Counted from the first letter of the stretch, positions 1-5,778 are shown. The stretch: 5,779 nucleotides of DNA from an uncultured Bacteroidales bacterium (GCA_902488725.1 CABTXO010000127.1:1-5779); one strand, 5' to 3'. Notes: a model not told the origin generated them from the sequence alone. Translations and numbers: made by a program.

Positions 1-270
1 CGCTGCTCCTCCCAGGCGATCCCCGTCCTCGCGGGGTGCCTGGGGGATGGCAAGCCGCAGAAATGGATGGTCGAGAACAGCTGGGGGGCTGATTCCGGCT
101 GGAAAGGCAACCTCATCATGACCGACGAGTGGTTCAACGAGTACATGTTCCGTCTGGTCGTGGAGAAGAAGTACGTCCCCCAGGATGTGCTGAACATGCT
201 GAAGCAGAAGCCGATCCTCCTTCCGGCCTGGGATCCCATGTTCCTGCCGGAAGAATCCTTTCTCCCGTAA
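1..270 (+). CDS. pepC: C1-family aminopeptidase C / bleomycin hydrolase, C-terminal fragment (5' truncated by window edge)
   Basis: Only the last 89 residues are present, read in frame from base 1 to a TAA stop at 268-270. The block KWMVENSWG (fragment residues 21-29), then GWKGNLIMTDEWFNEYMF and a terminal PILLPAWDPMF, is the characteristic end of bleomycin-hydrolase-type cysteine aminopeptidases (papain fold, cytosolic, usually hexameric; the C-terminus reaches into the active site and sets aminopeptidase specificity). Asn26 is the catalytic-triad Asn. The triad Cys lies outside the window. The stretch before ENSWG, where the family has the triad His in an HAM motif, reads SSQAIPVLAG, so Gln5 stands where His is expected; see findings. 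The downstream neighbour is convergent. The family assignment is strong. Whether this copy is active cannot be judged, because the odd stretch sits at the window edge where sequence error is possible. Confidence 0.9.
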   Translation, partial: RCSSQAIPVLAGCLGDGKPQKWMVENSWGADSGWKGNLIMTDEWFNEYMFRLVVEKKYVPQDVLNMLKQKPILLPAWDPMFLPEESFLP

Positions 271-325
271 TCATTCCGAATTGCAGGCAGGGCCCCTTGC
301 AGCATCGGCCGTCGGTGAACGTGCC

Positions 326-360
326 GTTTCGCAAATGCCTCTGAAACAGCAGTGTTTTAT
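326..360 (+). terminator. weak candidate terminator after the aminopeptidase gene
   Basis: In the 96-bp convergent gap, GTTTC (326-330) can pair with GAAAC (343-347). The 12-nt loop contains a small GCA/TGC pairing (331-333 with 336-338). A short T run (TTTT, 355-358) follows about 7 nt after the stem. The stem is short and the T tract displaced, so this is a guess; the rest of the gap shows nothing clear. Confidence 0.22.
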
Positions 361-366
361 TCCGTG

Positions 367-684
367 TCAGCAGCCCTTGCCGTCCACGCTGCACGCCCCT
401 TCGGGGTGCACGTGCCGATAGTTGACCTGAAAGCCCTGGCTGCGGAGCCAGTCCTCCCAGTTCAGGATGACGTTCCGGTTGTCATCGACCAGGGCGGGGA
501 TGCCGATGTCGTGCACGGCCTTGGAGTGGTCGAAGACCGGATCGGTGTCGCGCATCTTCAGGAAGATGGCGAGGTTGCGCATGCTGGCGTTGATGTCCAC
601 GAACGTGTAAGGGATGCCGTATTTGTCAAAATGTTCTTTGCAGTCCAGGCACCAGGGACAGAGTTCGCTTCCGTAAATTTTCAT
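367..684 (-). CDS. glutaredoxin-like thioredoxin-fold protein (CPWC)
   Basis: A 105-residue protein with a compact thioredoxin fold. It opens with beta-strand MKIYGSELCPWC, giving a CxxC redox site at Cys9 and Cys12, followed by an extra Cys15. The GIP at residues 61-63 supplies the cis-proline that packs against the active site. The middle part (VDINASMRNLAIFLKMRD) fits the small glutaredoxin-related family of anaerobes. Residues 91-105 form a short tail with Cys98 and the terminal Cys105, giving five cysteines in all. The expected role is cytosolic thiol-disulfide exchange; substrate and reductant cannot be told. The ATG at 684 is preceded by GAGG 3 nt upstream and by a good -7 element at 703-710, giving a very short leader. 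It is divergent from feoAB and convergent with the aminopeptidase. Family confidence is high; exact function is unknown. Confidence 0.85.
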   Translation of the reverse strand: MKIYGSELCPWCLDCKEHFDKYGIPYTFVDINASMRNLAIFLKMRDTDPVFDHSKAVHDIGIPALVDDNRNVILNWEDWLRSQGFQVNYRHVHPEGACSVDGKGC

Positions 685-694
685 AATCCTCGGG

Positions 695-721
695 TATTTT
701 CACAAATATAACTGAAAAATA
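695..721. promoter_or_regulatory. inverted repeat, candidate operator in the grx/feoAB divergent region
   Basis: TATTTTCA (695-702) and TGAAAAATA (713-721) are inverted copies apart from one extra A. The six-base core TTTTCA/TGAAAA is perfect with a 10-nt spacer. The spacer holds the glutaredoxin -7 element (703-710), so a bound protein would block that promoter. The same site lies about 15 bp upstream of the feoAB -33 element. The dyad does not look like a classical Fur box or FNR site to me. It is AT-rich, so chance is a real alternative. Confidence 0.35.
703..710 (-). promoter_or_regulatory. Bacteroidetes-type -7 element for the glutaredoxin gene
   Basis: The minus strand reads TATATTTG, an exact match to the TAnnTTTG -7 consensus known for the primary sigma factor of Bacteroidetes. 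It ends 18 nt before the ATG at 684, so transcription should start only about 10-15 nt before the start codon. No convincing TTG-type -33 element lies at the expected distance upstream, so promoter strength may depend on another factor. Confidence 0.6.
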
Positions 722-735
722 CCAATTAATGACGA

Positions 736-766
736 TTGCGGAAGTCGGGGAGCAACTGTATCTTTG
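736..766 (+). promoter_or_regulatory. Bacteroidetes-type promoter for feoAB (-33 TTG, -7 TATCTTTG)
   Basis: TATCTTTG at 759-766 matches the TAnnTTTG -7 consensus exactly, and a TTG at 736-738 lies 20 nt upstream, the spacing expected for the -33 element of Bacteroidetes promoters. Transcription would start near 771-775, about 12-16 nt before the ATG at 787. This also argues that the in-frame TTG at 736 is part of the promoter and not a start codon. Confidence 0.65.
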
Positions 767-786
767 TCACAATATTCAGAGGCGGG

Positions 787-3273
787 ATGGTACTTTCCGA
801 ACTGGAAACGGGACAGAAGGCCGTGATCGCACGGGTTGCGGGGCACGGCGGTTTCCGGAAGCGGCTCATCGAGATGGGCTTCCTTCCCGGGAAGACGGTC
901 CGTGTGGTCCTGAACGCTCCGCTGAAAGATCCCATTGAATACGAAATCCTGGGCTATCGGGTCTCCCTCCGCCGGGAGGAAGCCTCCCTCATCGAAGTGG
1001 TCAGCGAGGCCGAAGCCCGGGTCCAGATACCCCTCCACGACGATTTCAAGACTCTCTACCCCGACCTCCGGGAGGATGCGGAATATCTCGACCGGGCGAT
1101 GGAGCACATCGCCGCCGACCGGCACTACGAAATCCGGGTCGCCCTCGTCGGCAATCCGAACTGTGGCAAAACCTCCTTGTTCAATCTTGCGAGCGGCAGC
1201 CATGAGCATGTGGGCAACTACAGCGGGGTGACGGTGGATGCAATGGAGGGCAGTTTTCAGCACGGAAAGTACCGGATCGTGCTGGTGGACCTGCCGGGGA
1301 CCTATTCCCTGTCCGCCTATTCCCCGGAGGAACTCTATGTGCGGAAGAACCTGGTCGAAACGCCGCCGGACGTGATTGTGAATGTGGTGGATGCCTCCAA
1401 TCTGGAGCGGAACCTGTACCTGACCGCCCAGCTGATCGACATGAATCTCCTGACGGTGATGGCCCTGAACATGTTCGACGAACTGCAGGCGCGCGGCGAC
1501 CGGCTCGACACCGGGCAGTTGGGCCGTCTGCTCGGCATGCCCGTCTGCCCGACGGTCGGCCGCACAGGGGAAGGCCTCTCCCGGCTCTTCGACACGGTGA
1601 TCCGGGTGTACGAGCGGCACGACAAGACGCTGGCCCGGCATATTCACGTCAACCACGGTTCCGAATTGGAGCGGAGCATCCGGCGGGTGCAGGAGTTGCT
1701 CTGGGAGGACAAAGATGTCAAGGCGAAATATTCCACGCGCTATCTTGCGATCAAGATTCTGGAGGACGATGCCGATCTCCGCAGCGTCGTCGGAGCGCTT
1801 CCGAACCGGGAAGAAGTGTTACGGGTCCGGGCGGAAGAGGCTGACAGAATCGAGGCGCTGCTGCACACTTCCCTGGAGTCGGCCATCGTGGACGCCAAGT
1901 ATGCCTTCGTGCAAGGTGCCTTGGCCGAGACCTACCGCCCGCGGTCCGGGGCGCATCCCCGGGAAACCCTGACCGACCGCATCGATGCCGTGGTCACGAA
2001 CAAGTGGCTGGCTTTTCCGATTTTCATCCTGCTGCTGTTCCTGGTCTTCGAGACGACCTTCGCGCTGGGACGGTATCCGATGGACGGAATCGAATGGCTG
2101 GTCGCCCGTCTGGGTGATTTTGTCGGTACCTTCATGAAGGCGGGCTGGCTGAAGGATCTGATCGTGGACGGTATTGTCGCGGGAGTGGGGAGCGTGCTGG
2201 TTTTCCTGCCCAACATCCTGATTCTGTATTTCTTCATTTCCCTGCTGGAAGATACGGGCTACATGGCACGGGCCGCTTTCATCGTGGACAAACTGATGCA
2301 CAAGATCGGTCTGCACGGCAAGTCCTTCATCCCGATGGTGATGGGCTTCGGCTGCAACGTGCCGGCTATCATGGCGACCCGGACCATCGAGAGCCGCAAG
2401 TCCCGGCTCGTCACGATCGCGCTCATCCCTTTCATGTCCTGTGCCGGACGGCTGCCCCTCTTCGTGCTGCTGTGCGGGGCCTTTTTTGCGAAATGGGCCG
2501 GTCTGGCTCTCTTGGGAATTTATTTGCTCGGCATAGTCCTGGCGATCTTGTCCGCTCTCGTGTTCGGTCGGTTCATCAAGGAAGACGACCTGCCTTTCGT
2601 GATGGAACTGCCGCCGTACCGGATACCGACCGGAAAGGCAATCTGGCGCCATACGTGGGAGAAGGGGAAGCAGTATCTCCAGAAGATGGCGACGACCATA
2701 CTGCTGGCTTCGGTCATCGTCTGGGGCCTGGGCTACTTTCCGCGGCCTGTTTCCGCTTCGCCCGGCCCGGTCCAGCGGACGGAGACTTCCGCACTCGAGC
2801 AGTCCTGTCTGGGACAGATCGGCAAGGCGGTGGAGCCTGTCATGAAGCCGATGGGCTTCGACTGGAAGATGGATGTGAGTCTGCTGACAGGTGTTGCGGC
2901 GAAGGAATTGATAGTCAGTTCGCTGGGCGTGATGTACCTGCAGGAGCCGGTTGGGGCGGAAAGCGGATTGTCCGGAAGCGGTACTCATGAGGCTCCCGGA
3001 ATCGGGGCTGAAACCGGATCCGGGGCCGAAGTTGGATCCGGGGCCGAAGCCGCTGGCACCTCTCTCCAGGCCACGCTGGCCAACGAGATCTCCCTCCCGT
3101 CCGCCATCGCCTACATGATTTTCGTGCTGCTGTACTTTCCCTGCATCGCCACCTTCGTGGCCATCAAGCACGAGACCGGCAAGTGGAGCTGGGCCCTCGC
3201 CATCTGCACCTACACCATCGCCGTCGCCTGGCTCTTTTCCTTCCTTGCCTATCGGCTCGCCCTCCTCTTCTGA
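787..3273 (+). CDS. feoB: FeoA-FeoB fusion, ferrous iron transport protein
   Basis: An 828-residue inner-membrane Fe(II) importer with FeoA fused to the FeoB N-terminus. Residues 1-75 are the FeoA SH3-like domain (RLIEMGFLPG, then LRREEASLIEV). Residues about 76-115 are a linker. The G domain shows G1 GNPNCGKTS (122-130), a G2 region with GVTVD (147-151), G3 DLPG (168-171), G4 NMFD (228-231) and a G5-like VGRTGEGL (257-264). A helical domain follows to about 400. The membrane part begins near 408 and holds the two conserved Gate blocks: FGCNVPAIMATR (521-532, Cys523) with PFMSCAGRLPLF (548-559), and GVAAKELIVSSLG (702-714). A Gly/Ala/Glu-rich loop at about 720-760 carries a tandem repeat. The last helices are about 772-795 and 801-826. 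ATG 787 is chosen because AGAGG lies 4 nt upstream and the FeoA fold starts there. An in-frame TTG at 736 lies in the promoter. No FeoC is seen. Confidence 0.96.
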   Translation: MVLSELETGQKAVIARVAGHGGFRKRLIEMGFLPGKTVRVVLNAPLKDPIEYEILGYRVSLRREEASLIEVVSEAEARVQIPLHDDFKTLYPDLREDAEYLDRAMEHIAADRHYEIRVALVGNPNCGKTSLFNLASGSHEHVGNYSGVTVDAMEGSFQHGKYRIVLVDLPGTYSLSAYSPEELYVRKNLVETPPDVIVNVVDASNLERNLYLTAQLIDMNLLTVMALNMFDELQARGDRLDTGQLGRLLGMPVCPTVGRTGEGLSRLFDTVIRVYERHDKTLARHIHVNHGSELERSIRRVQELLWEDKDVKAKYSTRYLAIKILEDDADLRSVVGALPNREEVLRVRAEEADRIEALLHTSLESAIVDAKYAFVQGALAETYRPRSGAHPRETLTDRIDAVVTNKWLAFPIFILLLFLVFETTFALGRYPMDGIEWLVARLGDFVGTFMKAGWLKDLIVDGIVAGVGSVLVFLPNILILYFFISLLEDTGYMARAAFIVDKLMHKIGLHGKSFIPMVMGFGCNVPAIMATRTIESRKSRLVTIALIPFMSCAGRLPLFVLLCGAFFAKWAGLALLGIYLLGIVLAILSALVFGRFIKEDDLPFVMELPPYRIPTGKAIWRHTWEKGKQYLQKMATTILLASVIVWGLGYFPRPVSASPGPVQRTETSALEQSCLGQIGKAVEPVMKPMGFDWKMDVSLLTGVAAKELIVSSLGVMYLQEPVGAESGLSGSGTHEAPGIGAETGSGAEVGSGAEAAGTSLQATLANEISLPSAIAYMIFVLLYFPCIATFVAIKHETGKWSWALAICTYTIAVAWLFSFLAYRLALLF
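2998..3051 (+). repeat. three tandem 18-bp in-frame repeats inside feoB
   Basis: There are three consecutive 18-bp units: 2998-3015, 3016-3033 and 3034-3051. Units 2 and 3 are identical except for the last two bases and share GGATCCGGGGCCGAAG; unit 1 is diverged. They encode GIGAET, GSGAEV and GSGAEA (residues 738-755) in the soluble loop before the last two helices. The sequence just upstream (GAES, GSG) looks like older decayed copies. The unit length keeps the frame, so copy-number changes would only lengthen the loop. Confidence 0.85.
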
Positions 3274-3298
3274 CCTGCCTGCTTCCCCTCCTCTTCTG
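3260..3298. repeat. 13-bp direct repeat across the feoB stop codon
   Basis: CCCTCCTCTTCTG occurs at 3260-3272 and again at 3286-3298, start to start 26 bp. The first copy covers the last codons and the first two bases of the TGA stop; the second lies in the spacer. The tract is pyrimidine-rich and could be a small local duplication. Confidence 0.7.
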
Positions 3299-3355
3299 GC
3301 TTCCCGGCTCGATGCCTTTCAGAAATTTCGGTTTCGTCTGTTGGGACTGATTTTC

Positions 3356-3411
3356 CATTGTTCAGGTCGAGAAACAATGTTGTTTCAAAAGCGGCAAGCC
3401 AAAGTTGAAAC
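3356..3411. terminator. overlapping hairpins in the feoAB / regulator convergent spacer, possible bidirectional terminator
   Basis: Three stems share arms: CATTGTT (3356-3362) with AACAATG (3373-3379); GAAACAA (3371-3377) with TTGTTTC (3380-3386); and GTTTCAA (3382-3388) with TTGAAAC (3405-3411), whose loop contains GGCAAGCC. On the + strand the first stem is followed directly by TTGTTTC, a poor U tract. The stems are AT-rich and only 7 bp, so termination is plausible from position but not proven. The rest of the spacer (3274-3355 and 3412-3462) shows no gene and no clear signal. Confidence 0.35.
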
Positions 3412-3462
3412 GGCGCAGGATGCCCGACATCGTGGAATCAGGAACGCAGAATGGCAGAGATG

Positions 3463-4401
3463 CTATTGTGCGATGGAGTTGATGTCGACCAGGCCGTTGA
3501 GGAGGGCGTAGACGGTGAGACCGGCGACGGTCTTGATGCCGGTCTTGCGGGTGATGTTCTTCCGGTGGGTGATGACCGTGTAGATGGACAGGTTGAAGCG
3601 GTCCGCGATTTCCTTGTTCAGCATCCCCTTCGCCACGCAGACCAGAATCTCCTTCTCACGGTCCGAGAGCACGTCCTCCACAGCCTTTGAGAAGATGCTG
3701 CCGGTGGCCAGGAAACCGTTCCGCTCCAGGTCGGCGACCATCGGCACCAGCACATTGTCCTCGATGGACGTGTGGCGCGACAGGTCCTCTTTCAGAAAAT
3801 ACAGATAAGACAGCACGTCGGACACCTGTTCCGTCTCGCATTGCGCCGGCAGGTACTTCATGATGAGGTCCTTGAGGTCTTCCAGTTTCTCCTGGATGTT
3901 GCTGTGGTGCTTTTCGAACTGCCGGATGGAGAAGGCCGGATGCGACTTCCCGTCGATCAGGGCGACCACGTAGGGGAAGACCTTGCCCTCTTCATATTCA
4001 AAGTGCTTCTCCAGTTCGGACTTGTACTCCGCGAAGAAGCGGCGGATGACCGTCTTGCGACTTTCGTCGCACGGCTCCAGCATCTGCGTGATGGATGCCG
4101 AAAGGGCCTGGATGGCCGTGCGCAGGTAGAAGTCGTGCGAGGTCCGCAGATAGTCGACGATGCCCCGGACGTCTGCCCGGCGCAAGTCGTCCGCGGTGGG
4201 CGTGAATTCGTCCGAAGAATACACATTGCAAATCAACAGGAGGGTGGCAGGATGTACATGCGCCCTCCTGCATGCTTCTTCGACGGTGGCTTCGCCGAAT
4301 CCGAAAGACAACCCGAACCGGGTGATGATTTTCAGCAATCCGGGATTCTGGTCGATCAGATCCGCCAGTTTCATCGAACCGATGAGGACTCTTTTCACCA
4401 T
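3463..4401 (-). CDS. hemerythrin-domain LuxR-type transcriptional regulator (predicted diiron sensor)
   Basis: A 312-residue soluble protein with three parts. Residues about 10-60 (MKLADLIDQNPGLLKIITRFGL) resemble the N-terminal domain of ScdA/YtfE (RIC) proteins, but the usual adjacent Cys pair is replaced (SFGFGE). Residues about 80-225 are a hemerythrin-like four-helix bundle with the full ligand set spaced as in YtfE: His89, His133 with Glu137 (HFEYE), His165 or His166, and His210 with Glu214 (HTSIE). Residues about 243-305 are a LuxR/GerE helix-turn-helix: LSDREKEIL, NKEIA, then TVITHRKNI. The likely role is a cytosolic one-component regulator that reads O2, NO, peroxide or iron through a diiron centre; the ligand and targets are unknown. 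The ATG at 4401 lies 7 nt after the DUF1015 stop, implying cotranscription. Met10 (4374) is an alternative start. The gene is convergent with feoAB. Confidence 0.88.
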   Translation of the reverse strand: MVKRVLIGSMKLADLIDQNPGLLKIITRFGLSFGFGEATVEEACRRAHVHPATLLLICNVYSSDEFTPTADDLRRADVRGIVDYLRTSHDFYLRTAIQALSASITQMLEPCDESRKTVIRRFFAEYKSELEKHFEYEEGKVFPYVVALIDGKSHPAFSIRQFEKHHSNIQEKLEDLKDLIMKYLPAQCETEQVSDVLSYLYFLKEDLSRHTSIEDNVLVPMVADLERNGFLATGSIFSKAVEDVLSDREKEILVCVAKGMLNKEIADRFNLSIYTVITHRKNITRKTGIKTVAGLTVYALLNGLVDINSIAQ

Positions 4402-4408
4402 CTCGCAA

Positions 4409-5650
4409 CTAGCCGAGCTTGTGGATGGCGAGGCCGGAACGGAGCTTGGGCTCGAACCAAGTGGTCTTCGGCGGCATGATGTTGCCGGTGTCCGCGATGT
4501 TGATGAGCTGGCGCATGGAGACCGGATAGAGGGCGAAGGCGACCTTCATCTCGCCGCTGTCCACCCTGCGCTTGAGTTCCCCGAGTCCGCGGATGCCGCC
4601 CACGAAATCGATGCGCTTGTCGGTACGGAGATCTTTGATGCCCAGTACTTTGTCCAGCACGAGATTCGATAGGATGGTGACGTCGAGCACCCCGATGGGA
4701 TCCTGGTCGTCATAGCGTCCTGCAAGGGCTTCCAGGGAATACCACTTGCCGTCCAGGTACATCGAGAAGTTGTGGAGGTGATCCGGATGGTAGATCTCGG
4801 TGCCTTCTTCCTGCACGGTGAAATCTTTCCGCAGGGTCTCCAGGAACTGCTCGCTTGTCAGGCCGTTCAGATCCTTGACCACGCGGTTGTAGTCCAGAAT
4901 CTTCAACTGGCTCTCCGGGAAGCAGACCGCCATGAAGTAGTTGTACTCTTCGTTCCCGGTGTGGTGCGGGTTCTGCGCCTTCTTCTCGGCGCCGACCCGT
5001 GCCGCGGCCGCGGTGCGGTGGTGACCGTCGGCGACATAGAACGCATCCACGTCGTCCCGGAAGATGCGGGTGATCCGGTCGATGGTCTTGTCGTCGTCGA
5101 TGACCCAGAACTTGTGTCCGAAGTTGTTCTCGTCGGTGAAGGAATATTCCGGTTCCTGCCGGATGGTCGCCGCGACGATCGCATTCAGGATGTCGTTGTC
5201 CTTGTAGGCGAAGAACACGGGCTCGATGTTGGCGTTCTGGATCTTGACGTGCACCATCCGGTCGTCTTCCTTGTCCTTGCGGGTGAGTTCATGCTTCTTG
5301 ATCTTGCCGGAAGCATAGTCATCGGTGTGGGCGCAGAGGACCAGACCGTACTGCGTGCGGCCTTCCATGGTCTGCGCATAGACATAGTAGCACTCCTTCC
5401 CGTCCTGCTTCAGCCAGCCTTTTGCCTGCCAGTCCTGGAAATTCTTGACGGCCTTGTCATAGACTTCGGGGTCGTGGTCTTCCAGAATCGGGTCGAAATC
5501 GATTTCCGGTTTGGTGATGTGCAGCAGGGACTTCTCGCCTGCCATCTGCTTGGCCTCCTCGGAGTTCAGCACGTCATAAGGCGGGGCCGCAACTTCTTCC
5601 ACGAGGCTCTTCGGCGGCCGTACCGCCGCAAACGGTTTAACGCGTACCAT
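4409..5650 (-). CDS. DUF1015 family protein
   Basis: A 413-residue soluble protein with no signal peptide or membrane segment. It has the DUF1015 hallmarks: RVKPFAAVRPP at the N-terminus, APPYDVL (22-28), HELTRKDKEDDR (120-131), YVADGHHRTAAA (205-216), DYNRVV (253-258), and a C-terminal MPPKTTWFEPKLRSG block. The DGHHR block resembles the DGxHR motif of ParB/sulfiredoxin-fold proteins, so a nucleotide- or phosphate-linked activity is possible, but no reaction is established that I know of. From memory, DUF1015 genes in Bacteroidetes often follow serC-serA; the upstream gene is outside the window, so this is not visible here. ATG 5650 is chosen because conserved sequence begins there and the leader is A-rich (GAAAAAAG). 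An in-frame GTG at 5701 would extend it into the palindromic element. The TAG stop is 7 nt before the regulator's ATG. Confidence 0.9.
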   Translation of the reverse strand: MVRVKPFAAVRPPKSLVEEVAAPPYDVLNSEEAKQMAGEKSLLHITKPEIDFDPILEDHDPEVYDKAVKNFQDWQAKGWLKQDGKECYYVYAQTMEGRTQYGLVLCAHTDDYASGKIKKHELTRKDKEDDRMVHVKIQNANIEPVFFAYKDNDILNAIVAATIRQEPEYSFTDENNFGHKFWVIDDDKTIDRITRIFRDDVDAFYVADGHHRTAAAARVGAEKKAQNPHHTGNEEYNYFMAVCFPESQLKILDYNRVVKDLNGLTSEQFLETLRKDFTVQEEGTEIYHPDHLHNFSMYLDGKWYSLEALAGRYDDQDPIGVLDVTILSNLVLDKVLGIKDLRTDKRIDFVGGIRGLGELKRRVDSGEMKVAFALYPVSMRQLINIADTGNIMPPKTTWFEPKLRSGLAIHKLG

Positions 5651-5672
5651 ATTCGTAATGCTTTTTTCAGCC

Positions 5673-5778
5673 AGCCTCTGCCTGTTGGAAAACGTAGCCA
5701 CCCTCGGCTCGTAAGGGGGAGGGGCCCATCGAAGATGGGAGGGGTCCGCGTAGCGGACGTTTCCAGCAGGCAGAGGCT
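5673..5778. repeat. long inverted repeat with three inner hairpins, REP/MITE-like extragenic element
   Basis: The outer arms are 5673-5695 (begins AGCCTCTGCCTG) and 5757-5778 (ends CAGGCAGAGGCT). They are inverse complements except for one T/C change and one extra A. In a + strand transcript the T/C change becomes a G:U pair. Inside lie AGCC/GGCT (5696-5699 with 5706-5709), CCCATC-GAA-GATGGG (5725-5739) and GTCCGC-GTA-GCGGAC (5744-5758, overlapping the outer arm by two bases). The last two are each preceded by GGGAGGGG (5717-5724 and 5737-5744). The whole folds like a cloverleaf. It lies directly upstream of DUF1015, between that gene and whatever is beyond the window. Confidence 0.75.

Noticed and set aside
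736..786. Extension of FeoAB to a TTG start at 736
   Set aside because: The 17 extra residues do not look like FeoA, and the stretch contains a -33/-7 promoter pair; ATG 787 has a ribosome binding site.
685..786. Fur box upstream of feoAB
   Set aside because: No stretch resembles the GATAATGATAATCATTATC consensus well enough to call; only the TTTTCA/TGAAAA dyad stands out.
700..1656. A 318-residue open frame on the - strand opposite the FeoA/G-domain region
   Set aside because: It is antisense to conserved GTPase motifs and covers the divergent promoter; no family resemblance.
1819..3171. A 450-residue open frame on the - strand opposite feoB
   Set aside because: It is antisense to a clear transporter gene, has low-complexity Gln/His/Arg-rich composition and no recognisable domain; a by-product of GC-rich codon use.
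3245..3511. An 88-residue open frame across the feoB end and spacer
   Set aside because: It begins inside feoB and runs into the 3' end of the convergent regulator gene; no similarity or ribosome binding site.
3772..4479. A 235-residue open frame on the + strand opposite the hemerythrin regulator
   Set aside because: It overlaps two well-supported genes on the other strand and shows no domain; a shadow frame.
5689..5696. TACGTTTT on the - strand as a -7 element for DUF1015
   Set aside because: It misses the final G of TAnnTTTG, has no TTG at the right distance upstream and lies in the palindrome arm.
5651..5701. Extension of DUF1015 to a GTG at 5701
   Set aside because: The extra 17 residues are encoded largely by one arm of the palindromic element; conserved DUF1015 sequence starts at the ATG at 5650.
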